Assembly: GCA_020284085.1 (NCBI GenBank)
Contig: JACEVL010000835.1
Location: 382,501 to 446,500, forward strand
Direction: 5' to 3'
DNA from: Aporrectodea caliginosa
Taxonomy: Eukaryota; Annelida; Clitellata; Crassiclitellata; Lumbricidae
DNA length: 64,000 nt
In this document: positions 22,049-34,318 of the stretch, piece by piece
Position numbering within the stretch: the stretch's first letter is position 1
How the letters are laid out: every line of letters begins with the position of its first letter
Translations under genes and position numbers: made by a program
The notes under the pieces: model-generated
What the model saw: only the letters and a program-made list of their open reading frames with translations
Database searches by the model: none
Told to the model about the DNA's origin: nothing

Positions 22049-25000
22049 TTACCGCCCGACAAGGACGACGTTCTCGTTGTGAAGATGGCAGTTGTTCGAG
22101 AGGACCTGGTCCTTCGTGTCCTGAGGCGGAAGGGAGTCTGCAGGACACGCTTTTGGCGGCGGCACCGCCCCCTTCCCGAGCACCAGGGTCACAGAATTGA
22201 GATTGGTCGTTTCACACGGCCGGGTGATGGTCTTTGGCGCCTTGTAGAGAAGAAGGGCGAGCACGAAGAAGCAGAAGGACAGGCCCTTGAAACAGAATAT
22301 GAGCGTCAAGAAATAGGTAGCCATCGTCCAGTTGTCGTAGATGAAACAGGCGCCGCGACTGTGCTGGCACGTCTCCTGCCACGACTGGCATGTCTTGTCG
22401 ATGAGGGTGCCAAAGAGAATTGGCGCAGGAATGGTGCCTATGACAAAGTTCAGAATGAATCAAATGCCTCATCAATCAATATTCGTTTTATTCAAAATGA
22501 TCAATGAGACTGTCATAACATGTCAATAATAATAATAATAATAATAATAATATTTTATTTTCCACAATTTAATATTCAATTCCCTGAGGCACCTCAGGGC
22601 AACAACACAGCCATGCTTCCACAAGGGCGCTAACACAAAGCATCTGCTTCGGATCTTCTAGTTCATCAGACGCCATTAGATCCGTTCATGAATTAACAGT
22701 TACTGAATAGAAATGGACTCTACAAAGATTGTTTAACAGTATCTGTTCATACAGAAATCGAGGAAAAGTATATAACTCTATATTCCACATATTTAAACAT
22801 TAATTTAAAATGTGCTTAACAAATAGCTAGATACATACAGGTTGTACATACAAACATTAGTAGTTTTGTTACAGTCACTTGCTCAATTTATGGAAATTCA
22901 TTGTCTACTCTGTCCAGTCTGTTTAAATGACTTTCAGGTTGATTGAGTAATGATTGATAGAATGAATTCTTGCTTTAATGGATAGACTGACTGCATGACC
23001 AATAGACTGAAGGACTAATTAAATGCAGAGCTGATTGACAGAATTGCTGATGCATCATATCAAATGATTGATGCTCCTGATTGAAATTCTTACCAAGACA
23101 TCGAACAAGAATCCACTGAACACCTAGGGCAAAGGAACGCTGCTTTTGAGGAACACACCTGGCAGCAAAAAATAAACAAATCAAAATAAACTAACAAATC
23201 AAAGTAAACAAATTAACATAATTATATAAACAAAAGGATTAAGAAACAAACATACGAACTAAGTGAATAGTTCAGAATATAAACAGTGTGACATTATGAC
23301 TCATCAGTTGAGCATACACCTTGCTAAGCCAACTCTGCAACTTTGCCCAGATGGTCCCTGTGTTAGAATTCTGAGTATGTTTTTCAATTCACTCAACTCA
23401 GCCTCTAACTGATAACTTTCGTTATGTGTGGTGCTATACAAATAGGTAAAGAATAGGTAATAATTAGTATAAAAATGATAAACAGTACAAATGACCAGAA
23501 GTAGCAAGTGAATACATGAATGAATGAACAAATGACTGAATGATGGAATGACAGATAGATGGATGAATGACTACATGACAGAATAATGGATTTGACTGAT
23601 AGCTCATTTTAACATAAAAGTGTCTGCATGCATGAATGAATTATAGAATGATTGGATAGATGGATGAATGAATAGATGATCACATGATGGATATGACTGA
23701 TAACTCATTTTAACATAAAACTGTCTGCATGGATGAATGAATGATGGAATGACTGAATAGATGAATGAATAGATTATTTTGTACATTGATTTGACTGAGA
23801 GTTCATGTGCCCAAGTGTCTATACGAATGAATGAATGAATGATTGGATAGATTGATGAATGAATGAACAGATGATTACATGATCGATTTGACTGAGAGTT
23901 CATGTGCTTAATAGAATCTGTACGAATGAATGAATGATTGTTCGACTGATAGCTTCTGTGCCTACCTGAGCGTGGCCGAGAGGGCTGGCATACTCGTAAC
24001 AAATGTGAAGAAGATGATGAGAGAGAAGACTGGAAGGAAGACGGACAGAAGATGACAGCTGCTCAGGCACTTCCCTTCGAACGCCATGAATGGCCGGATG
24101 TGCGTCGGAGGCAGGAACATCGTAGGTGGTGCCACACAGCTGCAGTTGTAGTAGACCTGGCACCAAAGGTCACCAAAAGGTCAATACCCTCATCATATGC
24201 TCTACCTCATCCATCCTCTTCTGCCTACTCTTCTTTCTTATTAATTTCATCACTCTTAATTTTCATCACTCATAATAACTCTTCCCGTTAATCTCGACAC
24301 TTCTCTTGCACATCAATAATAAAGAAGTAAGCATGACAAACATATAAGTTTTCATTAATCTATTGCATTTTATTGCATGTGCAAGTCCTGAAATCAGTGA
24401 TAGCAATGAGGACAATGGCAATCATGATAAGGGCAATCGAGGAAAAATCAAGGACAATTAGCAACATGGCAATCATGATAAGGGCAAGTGAGATCATGAT
24501 AAGGGCAATCGAGATCATGATAATGACAGCCGTGATGAAAGCAATGGAAATGATGACAACAGCGATGAAAAGTCCAACAATCCAAAACCCTTTTGTTTGA
24601 AGAGTTGCACCAAATAAACTAACAACACTTTCTTCCTTACACAGTAACATTAAAGTAATATTAATATGAGCCTTTTTCACATTTTAATGTAAATGTTTTA
24701 GCAAATGGAAGAGACTTGGATAAGCTTAGTGTACCCCTCTGCTGGTATAAATGATACTTATGTGACCACAGCTAATGCAATTATTGCATTCATACACAGT
24801 ACAAGTTGTTAGCCAAAGATGTCATCTTCACAATTTTTCTATTTACACTTAGATAATTTTTATATTTAGTCATAAATGATCATCTGTGCCAGACATTTTT
24901 AAGTTAGATGCAAGCAATGACAATGACAATTATTACAATGACAATCCTAACTACAATGATGATAACAATGATGAAAACAATGATGATCATTATGGTAAAG

Positions 25001-28000
25001 ATGATAAAATCAATTATATTGATTATTAGAATAATGATACCCACTACAGTGTTGATAACAATGACAAAAACAATTAACCTGATTATGATAAAGATGATAG
25101 AGGGATTAGAGGCAATGATAATGCTGATGATGTCGATAACTCTAACTACCTTCCTGTCATCCAGAGTGAAGGAGTTGGTGCAGCCGGCATAGCATGGTGA
25201 GAAGTACATGATGTTCTCGAGGCCACACACCGGGTCATAGCGATCACGTAAACAGTGACATGGTCGGTTACAATCAGACGTCAGGTTACTCTGAATCAGA
25301 GTCCTACAAACATGTCACTTGTAATGTAATGTAGTTTAATTAATTCATACATCACCTTAAAGTATCAGACTCTTAGGATAATAATCAGCAAGAAAGCACT
25401 GATCTTGTATGTATATAAGTGTGTACGCATGCATGCATGTGTGCACATACATTCGGACATATGATGTATGCATGTAGGAATGCACATGCATCTGTGTGCA
25501 TGCATGTCTTGGAAATGTCTTAACATCCTCTGAACTTCGACTTACTGACATTTCTACTAATAAGTGCCACATATGTATACCATACATTACTTTGAAAAAA
25601 ACACAGCCCCAAAGGTCAATTTTTTCAGGTGCAAAATGATTCATGATAGAAGTACTACAGAACCATAAATACATAAATCCCACATCAAATTACCTACTCT
25701 TTACAAACATAATCATGCATTAGAGCTGTACCGATTAAAGGGCCATACGCGTAATCGGGCCGATTATTAGAACAATCGGTATAATCGGGTATCGGCAGAA
25801 ATAATCGGTTAATCGGTGCCGATGTCAAAATTGTATTATAATTTAATAACTTTACTTGAATTATTGCATATTCCAAGTTTTTTTAATCGATTTTCATCTA
25901 TCGTTTTACGTTCCTTATTATTTACGCATTAAAACATATCGTTAACAACTTCCCAACTTAGTTTAAGCGTCCACCCTTATAGTTGTGACGATAGATTACT
26001 GGTTTATGTTTCGGAACCGCACATTTTCACTAAACAAATAATTAAATATTCGATCTCATAATGGGAATTGGCAGTTTAATAATCGGCTATACGTGGTATC
26101 GGTATCGGCAATTTAATAATCGGCTATACGCGGTATCGGCATAATCGGCAAAAAGCGATATCGGTACAGCTCTATCATACATGCAAGATAACCCAAACCT
26201 AATTTTTTTGAATATACGAATTTCCCTTGCAATTGGAATTAAAGTTCAGCTTACATATTTTTGTGGACGTAATCGACGTTGACTCCTGCAAAGAGGACAT
26301 TTGGACATCGGACAAGGAAGGAGAGAGTGAGAATAAGAGCTGTGCAACTCGTGATAATACACAGCTTAAGAATGCCGGTGCATCGCAGGTCCAGTCGCTT
26401 TATGAGGTATCCGCCTATGAAAGTACCACCTCCACCTGATGGAATAGTCGCAAAACCTAAAAAAGAAAGCACTGAAGTTTGTTAAGGTAAAGTAATCATC
26501 CATTTGTTAACCTAATCATCACCTATGCCACACTTCCAACCAAAATGTAGGGGCTGAGAAAGATTTGGTATAAGCTCAAATGCAACAACAGCATTTTAAC
26601 AACTGCAGAATCTTTCAATGTAGGTTCCACGACTCAAAAAATATTGTAAACTGGAAAACACATTCTAGGATTTCAACCACAGCTCTGATGCTAGAACACA
26701 CATTAACACATTGTATTGCAAATGTAATTAGATATATTCTGCAATGTCTTACATCATACTACTGTAGATAAAATGAAAATGTATGACAGTCTGATTGAAC
26801 ACAGACTCTGTACTAACCAACGAGCTGAGCAGCCCATGCGGCAGAAATACTGAACTGTGACTCGATGAACTTGGGGGCAAAAACTGTAAAACCGCTTATC
26901 AGCAAACCTATGAAGAAACCAACAAAATTCATAATAAAGCAACTCATAATAGGAGGCACAGTGGTTAGAAAAATGCAAAGTAGAAGCCATTCCTAGCAAC
27001 AAGCCATGCTGTACTTTGGCAATTGAGAATACCTGGCCCTGTCAAAGAAATGGCTCAGAAAATGAGACGCAGCATAACTTGTATTTCTAAGGATATGACA
27101 GAAACAAACGAGTAATTTTCTGTTTGAACACAACTAACATTACCTGCTCTCAATTCCATTCGCTGCCTAAGCTTACTTTCTTCAGCTTGGCTTAGGTCGG
27201 GAGAGTCTCGGAGTAGGAATCTGGAAGGGGCGCTATATAAATTCTGACTGATTGATTGATAATAACTGTCATAGTAACTACTTTTAGTGATACAACAAAA
27301 CGGCAGATTATATAGACACTGGTTTGATCTGAAGAGAAGACTTGCCTTCACAAGCACCAGCCATGTTGAGGGACATGAACGTCGGATTCATCAGCAGCAG
27401 CTTAACTGAGGTCGGAATATCTTTGAAGCTGAGGCCAAATCCTGGATTGGCCGTAGCTGACTCTGAGCCACTGTATGCCTCAGAAACCCTCTGGGCTCTA
27501 AGGCTGGCTGAACCTGAATCAAGACATTCAATTCATTGTCAAATCTGTCGTCGTCACATAGAACAAAAACAATTCAGCTTGTATGTCCTCAAGTCTGCCT
27601 GTCTGTCCTCAAGTCTGCTTGCTTCAGTACACATATAAACCTTACCCTATCTAATCTTCACTTATCCTGTTGCCTATTCTAGTAATCCTGTTGTCTATTC
27701 TAGTATCTCTGTCTCCACCAAAGTGAAAGTAACTACAGAATTTGCATACTTCCAAGTACTCTGATGTGTTTACACAGACCTGCAAGCACATAACAGTATT
27801 TCAGGTAGGCTATGTATAGTAACTTGGCATTATGAGTATTTCTCAGTACTGGTAATTTGGAAAACTCACCGGGTAGCGTCTTTGGGAATCCACAGAGTGG
27901 AATGCACAGAAGAAAGGCAAGAAGCCCACTGAACAGGAAGCCAATCCACCAAGCACCGACCCACTGAGGGTCGTCGGCTGTTATAGTAACCCTACAACAT

Positions 28001-31000
28001 CAGAAACAATTCCTATTTAATGCATTTAGACATTTATGTAGCTCCTTTCGGGAACCTCTAGACGACATTACCTACCTAAAAAGGTAGCATAAGGTAACTG
28101 CACATAAAAATCAGATCTGTTCTTTTCATAATCCATAACTTGTTGACAGTGTGAACAGATTTTATTAGTTAAGTTATAGCTAATGATTTTTTTATTTTAG
28201 TTATAGTTAGTTATAGGTATTATTTTTAGTTATGTTATAGTTATAGTTAATGGTTGATAATTGTGCGTAACTGCTTGTTGATAACATTATTAATTGCTCA
28301 GTTAGGTAAATGCTGGACGTTGATAACATTATTAATTGCTCAGTTAGGTCTGTATCCGTGAATAAGACCTGTTTTGTGCCTCAGAATCATAAAAATATTT
28401 TGTCAATGGGAACAACAGTGATCTCATTTTCCACTAACATCCGCATTGTTCAGCGGCAAAGACAAATAGCCTTCCAGGGAATAAGTTCAACTCTCTCAGG
28501 GACTTAGATGTACTGTCCGAAAAAAGGTACAGTACTCTATCAAATTTTCAGGAAAAAACCTGATTTTTCATAGGATAAGACCTACTTTCACAGGGAATTA
28601 GGCTTACTATTGCTCTCCTATAGAATAAGACCTCCTTTTCAATGGAATAAGACCTACACTTCCATGGAACAAGATCGACCGGTATTTTTCCATGGATAAG
28701 ACCTCCTTTTCCATGGAATAATACCAACATTTCCCATGGAAGAAGACCTTCTTTTCCATGGAATAAGATCTACCGGTATTTCCCATGGAATAAGACCAAT
28801 TTTTACCACTAAATAAGACCTACTTTTCCATGGTATATAACCAACATTTCCCATGGAAGAAGACCTACTTTTCCATGGAATAAGACCAACATTTTCAATG
28901 AAACAAGACCTACTTTGCCATAGAATAAGACCTACTTTTCCAGGTCCACTGAACCGATGTCACAAAAAAGTTCCAGCAATTCTCCTCCCAGCACATAGCC
29001 AATCGCAGGTCCAACAATTGCCATTGCATAAAATGTACCTACAACAGCCAAAAGTAATAAAATATAACATAACTTTCTTCACAAGTATCTACAACAGACT
29101 TCAAGCAACCAATATATCATAATAACCATTCATAAGGGTAGTGAAAGCGCAAATATAGTAAAAGCAGACACTCTACTGTAAGACATCATAAAATATTTAA
29201 TGTAATGTATTGTAAAATGACATTTATAAGACCTTCAGGAAAAGCTACCATGTATCCTATAAAAACTGATATAGGGCCTACTCTCTCTCTCTGTATCTCT
29301 CTGCCGGTCTGTCTCTCTCTATTTTCAAGTCCAGTGGTTTGGGTTGTTTTCAAATGGACTCAGAACTTTAGTTCTTTTGTTTGAGGCTTTCACAGTAAGG
29401 TGGGCAAATCCATAAGGCCATTTGGGTTTAACCACTGTACTTGAAAAATGGTTGGTTGTTCCATTTGAAACCTTAACTGTGTATGAATTGTTTGGGTAGT
29501 CTAAACTTATGTGACTCAGCAAGATAGGAAGACCTGCTTCGAATCACACTATGACTTCTTGGTAATACTGCCTGATAACATAACTTGGTAAAAGGTCTCA
29601 CACACCTTGTCAATTGTGCGGTAGGATCTTCTGGATACTGACCTGATTACAGCTTGGTTTTGGTGCGCCATCGGTTGATGCCTTGTGCATTAGACACCGG
29701 CGCAATAGAAGTTACTAATTAAAACTACAATTGCTGTTCAGCTTCATACCAAAAATTTCCTTTCAAACACACAGAAGCACAAGTAATATCAGACAGACAG
29801 TCTTTAAGTATTTAGGTAAAGAAGCCCACACAGCTCAAACTACCAGTGTAATATAATATTATTATGAACTATTATTTCGCTCCCCTCATGATTTTTTAGT
29901 GCCAGCCAAGGAATTAAGCTCCAGAAGCTATTCCCATTGGCCTATTTGCTTTACGACTCCACTAGTTTCCCTGGAGTCCGATGATTTGTAAATGGTCTCA
30001 GAATGAAATTTATGCCGACAGACAGTATCCACATGCTGCATAGGAATGGTCATTGGCATGACCCAAGGGAATGCACTGTATTCCAGCTCCAGACTGCTGC
30101 TATGCTGCATAGCCATAGCATGCTGACTTTTGGCATGCTAGAACATCAAAGTTGCACCATCCCATCAGAGAAGTGACTTTACAAAGTGATGTTGTTTGAG
30201 GTAGGGTAGGGTAAAGAAATAATGCCCTGTGTGGTATGGTGGTTTATTCAATAGCGTGTTGGCTCTGTGATAGAGAGTTACACAGTAACGGTTACCATGG
30301 TTATCCTTCATGGTAATCCTTTGGACTAAGTTTTAGGCATCATTCTTCTGTTCTTCCATTCAGAAGCTGAAATGTCTTGATACCAGTATCTCCTGAACAG
30401 TACCTTCGATTCCAAACCAGTACCTTCCATTGCTGTACCATTGTCTTACACTCAGTACCAGTATTTCTTATACCAAGCCTCAGAGGAATGAATGGTTGGT
30501 CCAACTCACCAACATACATTGGTGTCATCTTAGCCTTAAGATTTTCATCCAGGTATGTCACCGCCAAGGTGTAGATGGGTGTTGCACCAGCGCCATGCAG
30601 CAGCTGAGCCAAGATGAGGAGGTATTTATAATTGGACAGAGCTCGTGGTTGTTCCATTTCATTCGCCTGATCCTCCACCTGAGCAACATAACAGATAATC
30701 ACCCATTCAGCACAGCAAAAATGTGCTCAGTGATCCGCTTTATAAAATTCAACCCAATATGCTATGATTTATGCAAGACGTTGAATCTCCATTTGGAGTT
30801 TAACAAATTTCTTACCAAATCTGATAAATTAGGATTTGAATGAAACAAGAAACAAAGTCAACTTTTGTGTAAATCTGTAATAATAATAAAACAAATAAAA
30901 AAAGTAACAAAGTCATAATTAAAAACAGAAATAAAAATACTATTTCACATATTTAGCAATCTATAATTTTTTACTATCTTAAGTATTATTATTATTGTAA

Positions 31001-34000
31001 TTATAATCACTAAATCAGGCATATTCTATTTTTCAAAAGACCATGCTGTTCAATTGTGGCTTGTGTACACAGGTAAGGAGCTACTCTAAGTGAGTTTTCT
31101 TGAAAAGATGCCATATAAATAAGCACTTACACTTACTCAGTTTGTGGGATGAGGTTTCTCACATACCCCAATTCTGAAAAATTGTCTCCAGTCAAACATA
31201 TACTGACCTTGCACATTCCCATATCAGAATCTTGAAAACGCTTCAGGTGTGATGCGTTTGTTGGACCACGATAGCACACGTTGTGCTCGTGCCCTGACTC
31301 GTAGTTGTAGTGACCGACCGTGAAGTGTGGAAGCGCAAAGAGGAAGGAGCCGAGGCTGAGCAGAAGCACCCCCATGCCGATCCAGCGGGGCTTATGTGCC
31401 ACGCCCCCAAAGTAGCTGATCGGCAGAAGGCAGATGACACAGGCGATGTCATAGCCACTCGCGATGAGACCAGTCTCCGTACTTGTCAGGTCAAAACGTT
31501 TCTCAATTGTGGAGATGACGACACTCACGAAGCCATTGATCACCATGCCCTATGTGACCACAACATAACGTAACGTTCTGAGGTCTGTACGACTAATGCC
31601 AGACATTTTTTTCCTAGAGCCAATGTTATACTAAAAATTTCCTTTCAAACACACAGAGGCACAAATAATATCAGACAGAGACACAGTCTTTAAGTATTTA
31701 GGTAAAGAAGCCCACACAGCTCAAACTACCAGTGTAATATAATAATAATGGCCCACAATTATTGAACTCTGTAGATCCTTGTATTCATGCATCATGCTCA
31801 CAAACTGTGCACATTTAAGTTCATAAAAATAACTTTTCATTCAGGGGATTTATATAGCACTCTTCAACGGAACTACTCAGAGGTACACCCGACTCCAGCA
31901 CGGCCAAAAAGAAGTTTATAGGTTTAGTATAAGAGGAAAGGACCCTATAAGTTTTTAGGTTAGTACACTTTAATTGACCAATATAAGACATAGCCTAATA
32001 TGCCATATATTACCGTATCAACATTAGTGCATTTTTGTAGTTTTGCCTGATGTTTATGTTACTATTATTCTTCATCTCATTGAATATTTCTGTTTAATAA
32101 ATAGTGGGGATGTCTAGAAAATACAAATATACTGATACACAAATACACACATATACAAACTAGTACATTCATATCTAACTCCACCAGTCTAGGTTTAACT
32201 CTTACTGAAGCTTTCTTTACTAAATTCAAAACTGTACTTTTTGGCCATGCTGGAGTCGGGAGCACCTCTGAGTAGTCCTCTTGAAGGGCGCTATATAAAT
32301 TTATAAATGAATGAATCAACATTCAAACATACATATGTGTAAATGAGCAAAAAACACATTCTGTTAGTTGACTGTCATGTTCCTTGTAACAGCATGGCCG
32401 TGTTATGGTGCCACACAAATTGTCATCATCATTATTATTATTATTCTATCTGTTACTCTTTCAGCAATAACAATATGCCATCACACACTAACCATTCATC
32501 ATCAAGCAAAAATTCCTTTGTACCCACAAGTATCACGGACTACAAAGTAAAACATCAGCCATAAAACTGGGACAGGACTCCACCAGTCTAGGTTTAACTG
32601 TGTGAGACAGCTTACAAAGGAATACTTAGTATCACTGCCATCGAACTGTCATTTTTAGTGAATGGTTTGTTTTGTCCTATAAGCCACTCCATCAGCTGCA
32701 GAATGAAGTCCAGCATCTAAAGTCAGCAATAAGAAATAAACTGCCACAAAGCAGTCTCGGATAACTGTCAAATCCTGTTTTATTTATTGTATGTGTGCAG
32801 ATACTTATTATATGAATGCACTGTACTAGATAACCTCTGTTAACCATCTAGCAACAGACTATGTATATAGGTGGCCCTAACCAGCGGGACTCTGGTCCCT
32901 TCTGGGTTCCCTTTTGCGACCAACAGATTTCTTTCTACAATGAAATGTTACTTTGTCAATGTTTGGAGCTCAATAAATTGATGGTTATGATGGCTATGGT
33001 TAATTAATTTAGACCTGTGAGGAAGTTCTTATGAGATCTTTACAAATGTCCACAGCACATACAAATATGAAGGTACAGATATACACAGCTCTTAAAAACT
33101 GCACCCAAATGTATGTTTGCAAACTGTTTTTACAATTGTGAAGTCTACTGTTTAGTACAAGTATGCATTTGGGTATTGATATAACAGAAGTATCCTTTAA
33201 GAGTCCCTTCAATGTTCTAGTTAACACAAAATTATATGAACTAAAACAAGTCCATAGAGCTACACCACAGTGTTTTTAATGTTATTTCTTACCACTTTTT
33301 ATACGACACCAAAGACGTATGGAGTACATAAAAAATTCTGGAAGCAAAAGAATCAACTCAGCTAATCCATCACATTTTGTATGCTACACTTTAACTCAGA
33401 AGTACCTCATCAAGACATCATTCAAGAAAGACGTTATAACGAACAACCATGATGAAACTAAAAGATTCAAAATAGGTTCTAAATAGATCCCAGATAGCAA
33501 GCAATGTGTCATACCTTTCAGCGGTTGGATCACCTACCTGGAATAGTCTGTCTCCCTGTTGATCAACATGTATTTTTAACCAGGGATGCTGCAATCACCT
33601 CTCCCCAACACTTGAAAACTGTTCTCTTTTGTCTGATTGGAAGGGCACCACTGAACCATTGGAGTATATGTGGGGTGGTTTTACAGGTTAAAATCCCCTG
33701 CATTACTTTTATTAAAAACTAAAAATGTAGAGAAATACGACAATATCCAAAGGAAACTCCCTCAAAAACCAAAAACCCTCCCAAATTTGTTGGCTACGTC
33801 CATGCATTGAACTGATCTTGGGAGTGATTTATGTTAATCTTTGAGTGCATTCAAACTCGTACATACATATATTTGTCTAGCATGATCACAGAAACTTACC
33901 TTTGCATAACAGCATTACACGCAGATAAAATGAGATCTACCTGAACTATGGCAACGAGACACAGGAAGCCCAGCACCACTTTCGGATTACGAAAACTCTG

Positions 34001-34318
34001 GCAAACCTGTGGACGAATTGGACCCCATGCACAAGGTTCACCAAAATCCTTCTCAACACCATCATCCGAGTCTGAAATAGTCTCTGTGATGGTCGTAAAC
34101 TGGCTTCCAGTCGTACTCAACGGTCCGATGCTGATGTTTTCGATGCTCCGACCCTGTGCAGAAACCATGAGTCTTGAACTTTCGATGGAATTTCCCAACA
34201 TCGACCGGTACAGAAAGCCCTGGTGTTCGCTCGGCTCAAAACCTTTTGGTTTCGTTGGCGGTTCTTCGACCATGACTGTCAGATGTGAAGTGAAGAGGAA
34301 GAATACTGCTGCTTGCAC
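22049..34318 (-). CDS. SLCO4A1: Solute carrier organic anion transporter, SLCO4A1-like (12 exons)
   Basis: Predicted 12-membrane-segment plasma-membrane carrier of the OATP/SLCO family, which exchanges amphipathic organic anions such as thyroid hormones, prostaglandins and bile salts. Exons in transcript order: 33,941-34,318; 31,208-31,549; 30,510-30,678; 28,936-29,038; 27,870-27,991; 27,346-27,513; 26,818-26,907; 26,255-26,456; 25,150-25,303; 23,966-24,156; 23,094-23,158; 22,049-22,437. Phases agree at every junction, giving 790 codons plus TAA. The family signature appears as [14 protein letters not shown] (about residue 337). [18 protein letters not shown] before the first membrane segment and [13 protein letters not shown] (exon 11) are typical. 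A Kazal-like Cys-rich loop spans exons 9 and 10 ([23 protein letters not shown]). Similarity as I recall it is highest to SLCO4A1. A second in-frame Met at codon 16 (34,273) may be the true start, since residues 1-15 are oddly hydrophobic. Intron 6 has a GC donor. Confidence 0.94.
25721..26174. mobile_element. hAT-type MITE in an SLCO intron
   Basis: A 454-bp element with perfect 15-bp terminal inverted repeats, TAGAGCTGTACCGAT. Flanking 8-bp duplications are TCATGCAT (25,713-25,720) and TCATACAT (26,175-26,182), one mismatch. Both subterminal regions carry repeated ATCGG words (for example AATCGGCTATACG twice near the right end), as hAT MITEs often do for transposase binding. It lies in the intron between exons 8 and 9 of the transporter. 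Confidence 0.9.
27160..27250 (+). mobile_element. Retroelement 3' end in an SLCO intron
   Basis: GGTCGGGAGAGTCTCGGAGTAG leads to GGCGCTATATAAAT (27,229-27,242) and then TGAT repeats. This matches the terminal layout of the CR1/L2-type copies elsewhere in the window. It lies antisense to the transporter. Confidence 0.6.
28550..28935. repeat. Degenerate 22-24-bp tandem repeat abutting an SLCO splice donor
   Basis: About 17 diverged units of GGAAAAGTAGGTCTTATTCC (minus-strand sense). The array begins at the 5' splice site of exon 4 (28,936), whose own sequence GGAAAA|GTAGGT is the first unit. Many later units keep GTAGGT or close variants. Confidence 0.9.
29640..29730 (+). mobile_element. SINE-like 3' fragment
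   Basis: GGTGCGCCATCGGTTGATGC, then GTGCATTAGACACCGGCGCA and ATAGAAGTTACTAATT. Related text occurs near 10,480-10,525 and, reversed, at 44,560-44,610. This points to a dispersed family of unknown full length. Confidence 0.45.
29745..29865 (+). repeat. Intronic duplicate, copy A
   Basis: About 110 bases (AAAAATTTCCTTTCAAACAC ... CAGTGTAATATAAT) that recur almost identically at 31,629-31,748 in the neighbouring upstream intron of the transporter. Both end in AAT/ATT triplets. Confidence 0.9.
31625..31750 (+). repeat. Intronic duplicate, copy B
   Basis: Same orientation as copy A and about 90-95 percent alike by eye, including GGTAAAGAAGCCCACACAGC. It differs by a few substitutions and a short GAGACA insertion. 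A retroelement copy or a segmental duplication would both fit. Confidence 0.9.
31845..31925 (-). mobile_element. CR1/L2-type LINE 3' fragment
   Basis: On the minus strand a frame reads [13 protein letters not shown] then a stop, followed by TTGAAGAGTGCTATATAAAT. This parallels the KTVLF..GWAGSAPE ending of the copies at 59.0 and 61.0 kb. Confidence 0.6.
32165..32310 (+). mobile_element. CR1/L2-type LINE 3' fragment
   Basis: The plus strand reads [16 protein letters not shown] and a stop, then CTTGAAGGGCGCTATATAAAT (motif 32,287-32,300) and ATGA repeats. The block CTCCACCAGTCTAGGTTTAAC from its start recurs alone at about 32,579. Confidence 0.7.
32311..33895. other. Large SLCO intron, no other gene recognised
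   Basis: Part of the 2.4-kb first intron of the transporter. Short open frames lack splice context. Near 32,870-33,000 a segment ending in CAATAAATTGATGG resembles a retroelement tail, with related text at 45,200-45,335. Confidence 0.4.

Noticed and set aside
22079..22507. A 142-codon frame on the plus strand
   Set aside because: Antisense shadow of the last exon of the SLCO-type gene.
23900..24166. Minus-strand frame beginning MVPGLLQLQ
   Set aside because: Wrong frame of transporter exon 10; the correct frame reads [11 protein letters not shown] with matching phases.
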